From: Thermoanaerobaculum sp964488355 | Lineage (GTDB): Bacteria; Acidobacteriota; Thermoanaerobaculia; Thermoanaerobaculales; Thermoanaerobaculaceae | NCBI GenBank assembly: GCA_964488355.1 | Contig: CAZAUJ010000015.1 | Location: 1-64,000 of the forward strand | DNA: 64,000 nt | Reading direction: 5' to 3' | Shown here: positions 40,823 to 49,503 of the stretch, piece by piece | How the letters are laid out: every line of letters begins with the position of its first letter | Numbering within the stretch: the stretch's first letter is position 1 | Notes under the pieces: generated by a model | Database searches by the model: none | Seen by the model: the letters and a program-made list of their open reading frames with translations, nothing else | What the model was told of the DNA's origin: nothing | Position numbers and translations under genes: made by a program

Positions 40823-41256
40823 AGCGACGGGTTACCTTTGCCTTCGAGCTGCACCTTTTGCGCCAGCACCTTCATCAGGCCCTGGAACTGGCCTACCCCA
40901 GTTTGCCCCCCGGGCAAGGCTTTACGCCCTTGGTGGACCTGGCAGTCAACCAAAAAGAGCTGCTGTTGCGAGTAGACGTGCCGGGCGTGGACCCCAAATC
41001 CCTGAAGGTGCAGCTCCAGGGCCAGGAGCTGCGCATATCCGGGGAAAAGCAGGGCCCACCACCGGGCGAGAGGCGATACCACCAGGTGGAGCGCAGCTAC
41101 GGCCCATTTCAACTGGAGGTAACCTTGCCGGAGGCAGTATCCCCACAAAATTGTCGGGCTCGCCTGCACGCGGGCGTGTTGGAGGTGCGGCTGGCCCGCC
41201 AGGAAGTGCTGCCTCCCCAGCCCATCACCATACCCGTGGAAACAGAGGACCTATGA
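40819..41256 (+). CDS. Small heat-shock protein Hsp20
   Basis: 145 aa, ATGA overlap with nrdR. Alpha-crystallin domain (about residues 38-125) with PLVDLAVNQKELLLRVDVPG, GERRYHQVERSYGPFQLEVTLPE and a GVLEVRL strand. N-terminal arm and short C-terminal tail containing an IPV-type motif (PITIPV) that binds the beta4-beta8 groove during oligomerisation. ATP-independent holdase; co-operonic with lon. Confidence 0.92.
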   Translation: MKRRVTFAFELHLLRQHLHQALELAYPSLPPGQGFTPLVDLAVNQKELLLRVDVPGVDPKSLKVQLQGQELRISGEKQGPPPGERRYHQVERSYGPFQLEVTLPEAVSPQNCRARLHAGVLEVRLARQEVLPPQPITIPVETEDL

Positions 41257-43622
41257 GCGAAAAGAGCCCCAGACCTGAGGAAACCATTGCCATTCCCGAT
41301 GTGCTACCGGCGGTAGCCCTCAAGGACGTGGTGCTGTTCCCCTACGTCATGATTCAGCTGTCCATCGGTCGACCGCGCTCGGTGGCGGCGGTGGACGTGG
41401 CTGCTGCTGCCGACCGCCTGTTTTTGGTGTTGACGCAAAAGGACCCGACGCAGGAAAACCCCTCGCCCAACGACCTGTTCCACTTGGGAACAGTAGTAGC
41501 CATTACGCGCATGGTCAAGCTGCCCGATGGCTCCATGCGCATTTTGGTGCAGGGGGTAAGCCGAGCGCGAGTGGAGTATTTTGTGGAAGAGGACCCCTTC
41601 CTCCGCGTGCGCATCACCCGCTTGGATGAGCCTGCCACCGACCATAGCGACTTGGAAGTGGAAGCGTTCATGCGCACGGTGCGGGCCAACCTGGAAAAGG
41701 TGGTGGAGCTGGGCAAGCACATCTCCCCGGAAGTCATGCTCATAGCTGCCCAGTTGGAGGACGGAGCCCGCCTGGCGGATTTGGTGGCTTCCAACCTCAA
41801 CCTCAAAGCTTCCGACGCCCAGAGGGTACTGGAAGCCATGGACGTGAAAGAGCGGCTACGCATCGTCAACGAGTTTTTGGAGCACGAGATCGCCCTCCTC
41901 GAGGTTCAGCGGCAAATTGCCTCGCAAGTTCAAGGGGAAATGGACAAGACCCAGCGCGAGTACGTACTTCGCCAACAGCTGAAGCAGATTCAAAAGCAGC
42001 TGGGCGAAACCGACGATGTGGAGGCGGAAATCGCGGGCTACCAAGAGATGCTGGAAAAAAAGAAGCTTTCGGAAGAGGCGCGCCAGGAGGCAGAAAAGCA
42101 GATTCGGCGCCTGCGCATCACATCACCGGAATCGGCGGAGGCTGCCGTCATCCGCACCTACCTGGACTGGCTCCTGGGCCTTCCTTGGGGCTTATACTCC
42201 GAGGACAACCTGGATTTGGCCAACGCCCGAAGCGTGCTTGATGAGGATCACTACGATCTAGAAAAGGTCAAGGAGCGCATCGTTGAGTTCCTGGCCGTGC
42301 GCAAACTCAAGCCCGAAGGCAAGGGGCCGATTCTGTGCTTTGTTGGGCCCCCAGGGGTGGGAAAAACCTCTTTGGGGCGGTCAATTGCCCGTGCGTTGGG
42401 GAGGACGTTCGTGCGCGTATCCCTCGGCGGCGTTCACGACGAGGCGGAAATTCGCGGGCATCGCCGAACCTACGTGGGTGCCCTCCCGGGCCGCATCATC
42501 CAGGGCATCAACCACGCTGGCACGGCCAACCCGGTGTTCATGCTGGACGAAATTGACAAGATCGGGGCCGATTTTCGCGGCGACCCTTCCGCCGCCTTGC
42601 TGGAGGTCTTGGACCCGGAACAAAACGTAGCCTTCCGCGACCATTATTTGGACGTGGCCTTTGATCTTTCCCGCGTGCTGTTTATTGCCACGGCCAACGT
42701 TACCGAGACCGTTCACCCAGCTTTCTTGGACCGTATGGAGGTGCTGCGCCTTTCTGGCTACACGGAAGAAGAAAAGGTGCATATCGCTTTCCGGCACTTG
42801 ATTCCCAAGCAGTTGCAGGAAAACGGCCTTTCCCCTCAGCACCTGCGCTTCACCAAGCCCGGGGTGCGCTTCCTCATTAGCCACTACACCAGAGAAGCAG
42901 GCCTGCGCAACCTGGAGCGGGAGATTGCCGCCATTTGCCGCAAGGTGGCCACCCGGCTGGCTCAGGGCAAGCCAGCCCGTCTGCGGGTGACACCCAGGAA
43001 GGTGGAAAAACTTCTCGGCCCGGTGCGCTTCTTGCCGGAAACCCAGCTGCGAGAGCACCAGGTGGGGGTGGCCACGGGCTTGGCCTGGACACCGGTTGGC
43101 GGCGACCTACTCCATGTGGAAGCTTTGGCCCTTCCGGGCAAAGGCGACCTGCGGTTGACCGGCCACTTGGGTGAGGTGATGAAGGAATCGGCGCAAGCCG
43201 CCGCCTCCTACCTGCGTGCCCATGCGCAAAAGCTGGGCATCCCCCAGGAGTACTTTGACAACCATTCCTTCCACGTGCACGTGCCCGCCGGGGCGATCCC
43301 CAAGGACGGACCGTCCGCCGGCATCACCGTGCTGGCAGCCTTAGCCTCGGTGGCCTCGGGCCGGCCCGTAAGGCGCGATGTGGCCGTGACCGGAGAGATC
43401 ACTCTGCGCGGCCAAATCTTGCCGGTAGGGGGTATTAAGGAAAAACTCTTGGCGGCGCTGCGGGCCGGCATCACCGAGGTGTGCTTGCCGAAAGAAAACG
43501 CTCGCGATCTTCAGGAGTTGCCAGCCAACCTGCGACGCAGGTTTTCCTTCCACCTGGTGGACAACGCCTTCCAGGTGCTGGAGCTGGTGCTCCTGCCCCC
43601 GGCACAAAACCAGACCCCATGA
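41253..43622 (+). CDS. lon: ATP-dependent protease Lon
   Basis: 789 aa from ATG 41253 (ATGA overlap). LON substrate-binding domain (about 15-205), coiled coil, AAA+ domain with Walker A GPPGVGKTS and Walker B VFMLDEIDKIG, and a C-terminal peptidase with catalytic Ser in PKDGPSAGIT and Lys in GGIKEKLLAA. It degrades misfolded proteins. Operon order LPG-like, nrdR, hsp20, lon, DUF2062 links deoxynucleotide control with protein quality control. Length is normal. Confidence 0.98.
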   Translation: MSEKSPRPEETIAIPDVLPAVALKDVVLFPYVMIQLSIGRPRSVAAVDVAAAADRLFLVLTQKDPTQENPSPNDLFHLGTVVAITRMVKLPDGSMRILVQGVSRARVEYFVEEDPFLRVRITRLDEPATDHSDLEVEAFMRTVRANLEKVVELGKHISPEVMLIAAQLEDGARLADLVASNLNLKASDAQRVLEAMDVKERLRIVNEFLEHEIALLEVQRQIASQVQGEMDKTQREYVLRQQLKQIQKQLGETDDVEAEIAGYQEMLEKKKLSEEARQEAEKQIRRLRITSPESAEAAVIRTYLDWLLGLPWGLYSEDNLDLANARSVLDEDHYDLEKVKERIVEFLAVRKLKPEGKGPILCFVGPPGVGKTSLGRSIARALGRTFVRVSLGGVHDEAEIRGHRRTYVGALPGRIIQGINHAGTANPVFMLDEIDKIGADFRGDPSAALLEVLDPEQNVAFRDHYLDVAFDLSRVLFIATANVTETVHPAFLDRMEVLRLSGYTEEEKVHIAFRHLIPKQLQENGLSPQHLRFTKPGVRFLISHYTREAGLRNLEREIAAICRKVATRLAQGKPARLRVTPRKVEKLLGPVRFLPETQLREHQVGVATGLAWTPVGGDLLHVEALALPGKGDLRLTGHLGEVMKESAQAAASYLRAHAQKLGIPQEYFDNHSFHVHVPAGAIPKDGPSAGITVLAALASVASGRPVRRDVAVTGEITLRGQILPVGGIKEKLLAALRAGITEVCLPKENARDLQELPANLRRRFSFHLVDNAFQVLELVLLPPAQNQTP

Positions 43623-44107
43623 GCTGGCAACGCCTGCGCACGCGCCTGGGGCAAGCCCTGGGGAGCCAGGAGGATCCCAAGCTGCTGGCCGCGTCCTGGG
43701 CGTGTGGGGTGGCTGTGAGCCTGTCGCCCTTCTTGGGCCTGCACACCCTGCTGGCGTTGGCGCTCGCCTTGCTCTTGCGGCTCAACAAGGTGGACGTGCT
43801 GCTGGGAACGCTGCTCATTAACCCCTGGACCTTGCCCCCCTACTGGCTGCTGGCGGCGAGGGTGGGCAGCTGGTTGACCGGGCTCGCGGAGCCGTCTCTA
43901 CCCAGCGCCCGCATACTCTCCCCGAAGGAGCTCTGGCAGCACGCCTTCTGGCAGGCGCAGCAAGCCTGGCTGGCGCCGCTTGTGACCAACTGGCTGGTGG
44001 GCGCTGGGCTCTTAGCCACCCTAGGCGGGGTCACCGCCTACGGCAGCTTGCTGTGGTTGGTACGCTGGCGTCGCCGGCAGCACGCGGGCAAAACTCAGCC
44101 GGCTTGA
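43619..44107 (+). CDS. DUF2062 membrane protein
   Basis: 162 aa, ATGA overlap with lon. Three hydrophobic segments (about 26-55, 62-85, 125-148) with the DUF2062 pattern SPFLGLHTLLALALALLLRLNK...TLLINPWTLPPYW. Function of the family is unknown; in other genomes it appears beside glycosyltransferases or as stand-alone genes. It converges on the UDP-glucuronate decarboxylase-like gene with a 13-nt overlap. Confidence 0.85.
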   Translation: MSWQRLRTRLGQALGSQEDPKLLAASWACGVAVSLSPFLGLHTLLALALALLLRLNKVDVLLGTLLINPWTLPPYWLLAARVGSWLTGLAEPSLPSARILSPKELWQHAFWQAQQAWLAPLVTNWLVGAGLLATLGGVTAYGSLLWLVRWRRRQHAGKTQPA

Positions 44108-45060
44108 TCCTTCTCTCCGTTCGCAGGGTGCTGGCGGAAGTACTGGATGGTTTTTGCCAGCCCTTCCCGCAAAGGCACTTTGGGCTCCCAGCCCAGGTAC
44201 ACCCGGGCCTTGGTGATGTCCGGCTGGCGCACTTTGGGGTCATCCACTGGCAGGGGATGAAACTCGATGGGGGATGAGGACCCCGTGAGCTCCTTGATGA
44301 GCTGGGCAAACTGCAGCACCGTCATCTCCTGCGGGTTTCCCAGATTGACGGGTTCGCTGATCTCAGAAAACAAAACCCTCACCACGCCTTCGATGAGATC
44401 GTCCACGTAACAAAACGAACGGGTTTGGCTGCCGTCACCGAAGACCGTAAGCGGCTTCCCAGCCAGGGCTTGGCAAATAAAGGCCGGCACCACCCGCCCG
44501 TCGTTTCGGCGCATGCGCGGGCCGAAGGTGTTGAAAATGCGCACGATGCGGGTAGAGAGCCTATGGGTACGGTGGTAGGCCATGGTCATGGCCTCGGCAA
44601 AGCGCTTGGCCTCGTCGTAAACCCCGCGTGGCCCCACCGGGTTGACGTTGCCCCAGTAGCTTTCCGGCTGGGGGTGGATGAGGGGGTCGCCGTAAACCTC
44701 CGAGGTGGAGGCCAGGAGGAAACGTGCCTTCTTTGCCTTCGCCAGCCCGAGGGCCTTGTGCGTGCCCAAAGAGCCCACCTTGAGGGTTTGGATCGGCAGC
44801 TCCAGGTAATCCACCGGGGAAGCTGGAGAGGCGAAGTGCAGGACAAAGTCCACCCGCCCCGGGACGTGCAGGTAGTTCGTGACGTCGTACTTGACGAAGG
44901 TGAAACCGTCCCAGCCAAAAAGGTGCTCCACGTTCCGCAAGCTGCCGGTGAGCAGGTTGTCAATGCACACCACCTCCAGCCCTTCGCTGAGAAGCCTTTC
45001 GCACAAGTGCGAGCCCAGAAAACCGGCTCCTCCCGTTACTACGGCCCTCGCCTTGCTCAT
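44095..45060 (-). CDS. UDP-glucuronate decarboxylase-like NAD-dependent epimerase/dehydratase
   Basis: 321 aa from ATG 45060 (GGGGGAG upstream). Extended short-chain dehydrogenase: GGAGFLGSHLCERLLSEG NAD site, Ser in ASTSEVYGDP, and catalytic YxxxK (YDEAKRF). The segments QPESYWGNVNPVGPRGVYDE and RIFNTFGPRM are characteristic of UDP-xylose synthase (UXS), which decarboxylates UDP-glucuronate to UDP-xylose for surface polysaccharides. Single gene, divergent from the acyl-CoA dehydrogenase. Confidence 0.9.
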   Translation of the reverse strand: MSKARAVVTGGAGFLGSHLCERLLSEGLEVVCIDNLLTGSLRNVEHLFGWDGFTFVKYDVTNYLHVPGRVDFVLHFASPASPVDYLELPIQTLKVGSLGTHKALGLAKAKKARFLLASTSEVYGDPLIHPQPESYWGNVNPVGPRGVYDEAKRFAEAMTMAYHRTHRLSTRIVRIFNTFGPRMRRNDGRVVPAFICQALAGKPLTVFGDGSQTRSFCYVDDLIEGVVRVLFSEISEPVNLGNPQEMTVLQFAQLIKELTGSSSPIEFHPLPVDDPKVRQPDITKARVYLGWEPKVPLREGLAKTIQYFRQHPANGEKDQAG

Positions 45061-45143
45061 GACTCCCCCCGGGGCGTGCCCCCGCCCAAGAGGATAGCGT
45101 ACCCACCTGCCCAGGCCCCTGCTGTTTAGCGGTGCCCCCTTCC

Positions 45144-45166
45144 CTTCGCCCTGGCGAGGGGCGAAG
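45144..45166. repeat. Inverted repeat between divergent epimerase and acyl-CoA dehydrogenase genes
   Basis: CTTCGCCC, 7-nt loop, GGGCGAAG: perfect 8-bp arms, no T-run on either strand, so an operator or RNA hairpin rather than a terminator. It sits upstream of both divergent genes. Confidence 0.5.
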
Positions 45167-45217
45167 CGCGGACTATGCTCTTCCCAGGTTTCCGCCGTCG
45201 TGTTCCTTATCAACCCC

Positions 45218-45246
45218 TTGTTTTTCGAGGCGGATGGGGGCAGACT
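45218..45246 (+). promoter_or_regulatory. Promoter of the acyl-CoA dehydrogenase gene
   Basis: TTGTTT (45218-45223), 17-nt spacer, CAGACT (45241-45246); start expected near 45253, inside the FadR-like operator. Leader ~50 nt with AGGAGGGAGG before the GTG start. Confidence 0.5.
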
Positions 45247-45263
45247 GAATGACGGTTCATTCG
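45246..45263. promoter_or_regulatory. FadR/TetR-type fatty-acid operator
   Basis: TGAATGA-CGGT-TCATTCG: 13 of the 14 arm bases match the TGAATGA-N4-TCATTCA box known for Bacillus/Thermus FadR, a TetR-family repressor of beta-oxidation genes. It overlaps the predicted start point, as expected for a repressor relieved by long-chain acyl-CoA. The regulator gene is not in this window. Confidence 0.7.
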
Positions 45264-45302
45264 CCCACCAAGGGCGAAGAGAAACCAGGAGGGAGGTCGG
45301 CC

Positions 45303-47144
45303 GTGGCGTACCAGGTGGACATGAGGGATGTGAGCTTTCAGCTTTTCCAGTGGCTACCCACAGAAAAGCTGCTCAGCTATGAGCAGTTTTCCCAGTGGGC
45401 GCGGGAAGACCTGGAAATGGTCTTGCAGGAGGCCTTCAAGCTTGCTGCTGAGGTGCTGGCACCCACCACCAAGGAAGGCGACCGCCTGGGCGCGCGCTTC
45501 CAGGACGGCAAGGTGTTCATGCCCCCCAGCTTCCACCAGGCCTACCAAAAGCTTTGCGAGGGAGGCTGGATTTCCTGCATCAACTCGCCCGAGTTTGGGG
45601 GCATGGGCTTGCCCGAAGTGGTAGGAACAGCCATCAACGAGTTTTTCTTTGGCGCCAACATTTCCCTTTCCCTCACCGCCCTCCTCACCCGTGGTGCAGG
45701 TTACCTCATCGAAAAGTTTGGCACCGAGGAGATGCGCAAGCTGTTCGTGGAGAAGATGTATTCGGGCCAGTGGGCCGGTACCATGTGCCTCACCGAGCCG
45801 CAAGCAGGTTCGGACGTGGGTGCCTCCAAAACCCGGGCCATTCGCCAGGGAAACGGCCGCTACCTCATTCAAGGGGAAAAGATCTTCATCACCTCCGGCG
45901 ACCAGGACCTCACGGAAAACATTATTCACCTGGTGTTGGCGCGCACGCCAGATGCACCCGCAGGCACCGCCGGCCTATCCCTGTTTGTAGTTCCCAAGAT
46001 TCGCGTGAACCCCGACGGCTCCCTCGGTCAGCCCAACGACGTGCAAACCGCCGGCATCGAGCACAAGCTCGGCCTGCACGGCTCCCCCACCTGCTCCCTA
46101 GTCTTCGGCCCCAACAACGCCTGTGAGGGTTTCCTGCTAGGGGAAGAGCTGCAGGGAATGAAGCTGATGTTCCACATGATGAATCCCGCCCGCATTGAGG
46201 TGGGCCTGCAGGGAGAGGCCCTCGCGGCCGCGGCCTTGCAAGAGGCCTTGCAATACGCCAAGGTTCGCCTGCAGGGTCGTCATTGGACGAGGCTGAAGGA
46301 CCACGAGGCCCCGCAGGTGCCCATCATTGAGCATCCCGACGTGCGGCGCATGCTGTTCACCTCGGCTGCCTACGTGCAGGCCATGCGCGCGCTTTTGATG
46401 CAAACGTCTTACTACATCGACATGAGCCGGGTAACGAAAGGCGAGGAGCAGGAGCGCTACGCCTCCTACGTGGAGGTGCTCACACCCATTTGCAAGGCTT
46501 GGGCCTCCGACTGGGGCTTCCGCGTCACCGAAATGTGCCTGCAGGTCTTCGGCGGCTACGGCTACACCCAGGAGTATCCCGCCGAGCAGTACCTGCGGGA
46601 TGCCAAGATCGCCTCCATTTACGAGGGCACCAACGGCATTCAGGCCCTGGACCTGGTGGCGCGTAAGCTCCCTGCCAAAGGCGGCAAGCCCATCCGCGAG
46701 CTTTTGGGCCAGGCGGAAGCGACCTTCAAGAAGCTTCGCAACGATCCTCAGCTGATGGAGCCGGCCTGGATGCTGGGAGCGGCGCTCAAACAAATCGAGG
46801 ACATCTCCAAGGGCCTTACCAAGCGGCCCGATGCGGTAATGGTGGTGCTGCTCAACTCCGTTCCTTTCTTGGACATGATTGGCGATACCCTGGGGGCCCA
46901 CTTCCTGCTGGATCAGGCGGTGGTGGCGCGGGACCAGCTCACCCAGCTTTGCCAGCAGGCCAGCGTGGATCCCAAGGACGAGGGCAACTACCGCAAGTTC
47001 CTGGCCGACAACCCCGACGCCGCCTTCTATCACAACAAGGTACAGGCGGCCATTCACTTCGCCTACCGCGTGCTGCCCAACGTCACCGCGCGGGCGGTGG
47101 CCATCCGCGCCGGCGAAATGGGCCCCATGGAGGCGGTGTTGTAA
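45303..47144 (+). CDS. Acyl-CoA dehydrogenase with C-terminal extension
   Basis: 613 aa from GTG 45303, preceded by AGGAGGGAGGTCGGCC. Longer in-frame starts lie upstream of the ribosome-binding site and over the operator. Signatures TMCLTEPQAGSDVGASKTRA, QVFGGYGYTQEYPAEQYLRD and catalytic-region YEGTNGIQALDL, then ~150 extra residues typical of the long, AcdA/FadE-like membrane-associated class. FAD-dependent first step of beta-oxidation, probably on long or medium chains. Single gene under an apparent FadR-type site and ending in a strong terminator. Confidence 0.93.
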   Translation: MAYQVDMRDVSFQLFQWLPTEKLLSYEQFSQWAREDLEMVLQEAFKLAAEVLAPTTKEGDRLGARFQDGKVFMPPSFHQAYQKLCEGGWISCINSPEFGGMGLPEVVGTAINEFFFGANISLSLTALLTRGAGYLIEKFGTEEMRKLFVEKMYSGQWAGTMCLTEPQAGSDVGASKTRAIRQGNGRYLIQGEKIFITSGDQDLTENIIHLVLARTPDAPAGTAGLSLFVVPKIRVNPDGSLGQPNDVQTAGIEHKLGLHGSPTCSLVFGPNNACEGFLLGEELQGMKLMFHMMNPARIEVGLQGEALAAAALQEALQYAKVRLQGRHWTRLKDHEAPQVPIIEHPDVRRMLFTSAAYVQAMRALLMQTSYYIDMSRVTKGEEQERYASYVEVLTPICKAWASDWGFRVTEMCLQVFGGYGYTQEYPAEQYLRDAKIASIYEGTNGIQALDLVARKLPAKGGKPIRELLGQAEATFKKLRNDPQLMEPAWMLGAALKQIEDISKGLTKRPDAVMVVLLNSVPFLDMIGDTLGAHFLLDQAVVARDQLTQLCQQASVDPKDEGNYRKFLADNPDAAFYHNKVQAAIHFAYRVLPNVTARAVAIRAGEMGPMEAVL

Positions 47145-47169
47145 CAAAAACGTCACTCTGGTGCCTCAC

Positions 47170-47197
47170 GTGCCCGCTTGAGACGGGCACTTTTTTT
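47170..47197 (+). terminator. Rho-independent terminator after the acyl-CoA dehydrogenase gene
   Basis: GTGCCCG, 7-nt loop, CGGGCAC, then seven T (47191-47197); 26 nt past the stop codon. Perfect stem. Confidence 0.95.
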
Positions 47198-47239
47198 GCA
47201 GAAAAACCCTGGGGGCCTTATTTTAAGGCTGGAGGGTCT

Positions 47240-49495
47240 ATGCGCAAGCTCGCTGTCGCGCTGTTGGCTGTCCCCGCTTGGGCCCAGGTGACCAACGGCT
47301 CTTTTGAAACGGGCAACCTCACCGGCTGGACGGTAGGCGGGACGGGAAGGGTGCAGGTGATCAGTGCCACCGGCGTGAGCCCCAACGTGCCGGCCTTCGA
47401 CGGCAGCTACTACGCGGTGCTTTCCACCGGCCCTGGGGACACCGACGGGGCTGCCACCAGCTTGGACGGGCAGGGCCGCAATAACGAGTACGACGTAGCC
47501 ACGCTTTCGCAAACCTTCAGCGTTACGAGCGTGCCCACCACGCTTACGGTGGCGGTGATGTGGTTCACGAGCGAGGGCGACCAACCTGCCCCGTTCGACG
47601 ACCTGTTTGACGTGACCCTCAACGGCTTTCCCCTCTTTCGCCACAGCGTGCAAAAAGGCGTTAGCGGGGCTTCCCCGTGGCCCGACTTTGGCCCCACCGA
47701 TGGCACCGCCTACGACTTCACCGCTCCTGGACCTATTCAAAACACCTCCATTCGCATGTGCACCGGCTGCGGCCGCACTGGTTGGCAAACTGCCAGCATC
47801 AGCATCATGACCCCTGGCAGCTACACCTTGCAGGTGCGCGTGGCCGACCAGGGAGATGATGGTTTCGATTCCGCCCTCGCGGTGGATGCGGTGAGCACCA
47901 GCCCTCTTGCCCCCAGCACGCGCCAGCAGCTAACCGCTTCCTCCGGGGTGACGGTGGAGTGGAAGGGGGGCGGGCTGGAGGCTCGACCGGTGGACTCGCG
48001 GGAGGTGGCGGCGGCGGAAAGCCCCGAAGGGTACGTTTTTATTTCCTCCGGCAACCTCACCGGCAACAACCCGGGCGCGCAAGAGCAAGTCTTTTGGTGG
48101 TCCGGCGGCACCACCACGCGCCTTACGGCGGCCACCTCCGGCAGCTTCTCCCATCCGGCAGTGACCAGCAACGGCCGCTTTGTGGTCTTTGCCGCCAACG
48201 CCAACCTCACCGGCACCAATGTGGACGGCAACTGGGAAATCTTCCGCTTGGATCGTAACACCAACGGCCTCACGCAAATCACCAACACCACCGCCCCGTG
48301 CCAGAACCGTTTCCCCAGTGTGGCCTCCGACACCAACGGCAGCCCGGTGGTCTTCGTTTCCAACTGTGGCCATGGCGGCTTCAGCAACCCTGACGGCAAC
48401 GACGAGATCGTGGTCTGGAACGGCACCACCTTTGCCGGCACCGCCACCTCCGGCTGCCAAAACTACGCCCCAGCCATTAACCGAGGCGACGGCCGCTACG
48501 TGGCCTTCGTCTCCACCTGTAACATCGGCGGGCAAAACGCCGACGGCAACCCGGAAATCTTCCGCTGGGACGGTAACACCAGTTCTTTTCAGCGCATCAC
48601 CAACGGCGCGGACCCCATTGCCAACGACACACCCGCCATCTCCGCCAACGGGTCATCCATCGCCTTTACCTCCAACGGCAACTACACCGGCAACAACAGC
48701 GATGGCAGCTACGAGCTGTATTTCTGGAACGGCACGTTCCGCCAGCTGTCCAGTGGCACCAGCACCCAGGCCTTCATCTTGGCGCGCCTGAGCGATGACG
48801 GCGCCTACGCCTTGGGCGAGCTGGTGGATTTGGCCAGCGGTCAGTTCCAAGTGCGCCGCTTTGCCACCGGTAGTAGCGCCCAAGCTGGTCTTTCTCTGGT
48901 CACCAGCTTTGCCCCCCTGTTGCCAGCCATTTCGCGGAACGGGGCCAACGTACCGGCCGCCTGGCAGGACAACCAGGATCCCTTAGGACAAAACGGCGAC
49001 GGCAACACGGAAATCTTCCGTCACGACCCCAACTTGGCACCGCCCCGCTACCTTTTCTGCGCTTCGCCCAACGCCCCCATCCCCAACAACAACCCCAACG
49101 GGGTGAGCTCCTCCGTGAGCGTGCCCGCTGGCCTGGGCAGCGTACTGGATGTGGATGCCTGGCTGTTGGTCAGCCACACCCGAGTGGGGGACCTGAGCGT
49201 GTTTCTCACCGCTCCCAGCGGCCTCAGCCGCCAGCTGGTCAACCGCCTGACCGGCGGCAGAGGAGGCTGCAAAGGGGACAATTTGGATGCGGTGCTGGAT
49301 GATGAAGCGGCCTTGGCGGTTCAGAACCGCTGCGGCAACCTGCCGGCGGTTTCCGGCTTTTACAGGCCGTTCCAAGCCCTCTCCATGTTCGATGGCCTTC
49401 TGGCCAACGGCAGCTGGCAACTGCGCGTCAGCGACAACGCGGGTGGTCCAACGGGCACCTTCGTGCGCTGGTGCCTGGCGCTGACCGCTCAGTGA
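47240..49495 (+). CDS. Secreted beta-propeller protein with C-terminal proprotein-convertase P-domain
   Basis: 751 aa from ATG 47240, GGAGGG 4 nt upstream. Short signal peptide (residues 1-15, ends AWA), an N-terminal beta-sandwich (about 16-225; VTNGSFETGNLTGWTV, DGSYYAVLSTG), then about six TolB/WD40-like propeller blades with recurring DGN(W/D/P)EIFR-type and ITN repeats, and a P/Homo-B domain (about 620-750; VGDLSVFLTAPSG, NGSWQLRVSDNAGG). P-domains usually sit beside secreted proteases but no protease domain is present here. TATTTT 15 nt upstream suggests a short leader. It is followed 8 nt later by another secreted-protein gene. Confidence 0.8.
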   Translation: MRKLAVALLAVPAWAQVTNGSFETGNLTGWTVGGTGRVQVISATGVSPNVPAFDGSYYAVLSTGPGDTDGAATSLDGQGRNNEYDVATLSQTFSVTSVPTTLTVAVMWFTSEGDQPAPFDDLFDVTLNGFPLFRHSVQKGVSGASPWPDFGPTDGTAYDFTAPGPIQNTSIRMCTGCGRTGWQTASISIMTPGSYTLQVRVADQGDDGFDSALAVDAVSTSPLAPSTRQQLTASSGVTVEWKGGGLEARPVDSREVAAAESPEGYVFISSGNLTGNNPGAQEQVFWWSGGTTTRLTAATSGSFSHPAVTSNGRFVVFAANANLTGTNVDGNWEIFRLDRNTNGLTQITNTTAPCQNRFPSVASDTNGSPVVFVSNCGHGGFSNPDGNDEIVVWNGTTFAGTATSGCQNYAPAINRGDGRYVAFVSTCNIGGQNADGNPEIFRWDGNTSSFQRITNGADPIANDTPAISANGSSIAFTSNGNYTGNNSDGSYELYFWNGTFRQLSSGTSTQAFILARLSDDGAYALGELVDLASGQFQVRRFATGSSAQAGLSLVTSFAPLLPAISRNGANVPAAWQDNQDPLGQNGDGNTEIFRHDPNLAPPRYLFCASPNAPIPNNNPNGVSSSVSVPAGLGSVLDVDAWLLVSHTRVGDLSVFLTAPSGLSRQLVNRLTGGRGGCKGDNLDAVLDDEAALAVQNRCGNLPAVSGFYRPFQALSMFDGLLANGSWQLRVSDNAGGPTGTFVRWCLALTAQ

Positions 49496-49503
49496 GGTGC
49501 GCC

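Noticed and set aside
40812..41252. Frame extending lon upstream
   Set aside because: It overlaps hsp20 out of frame; Lon starts naturally at ATG 41253 with an ATGA overlap.
45073..45086. Hairpin GGGGC-GT-GCCCC as terminator
   Set aside because: Located upstream of the epimerase start with no T-run; short stem in GC-rich DNA expected by chance.
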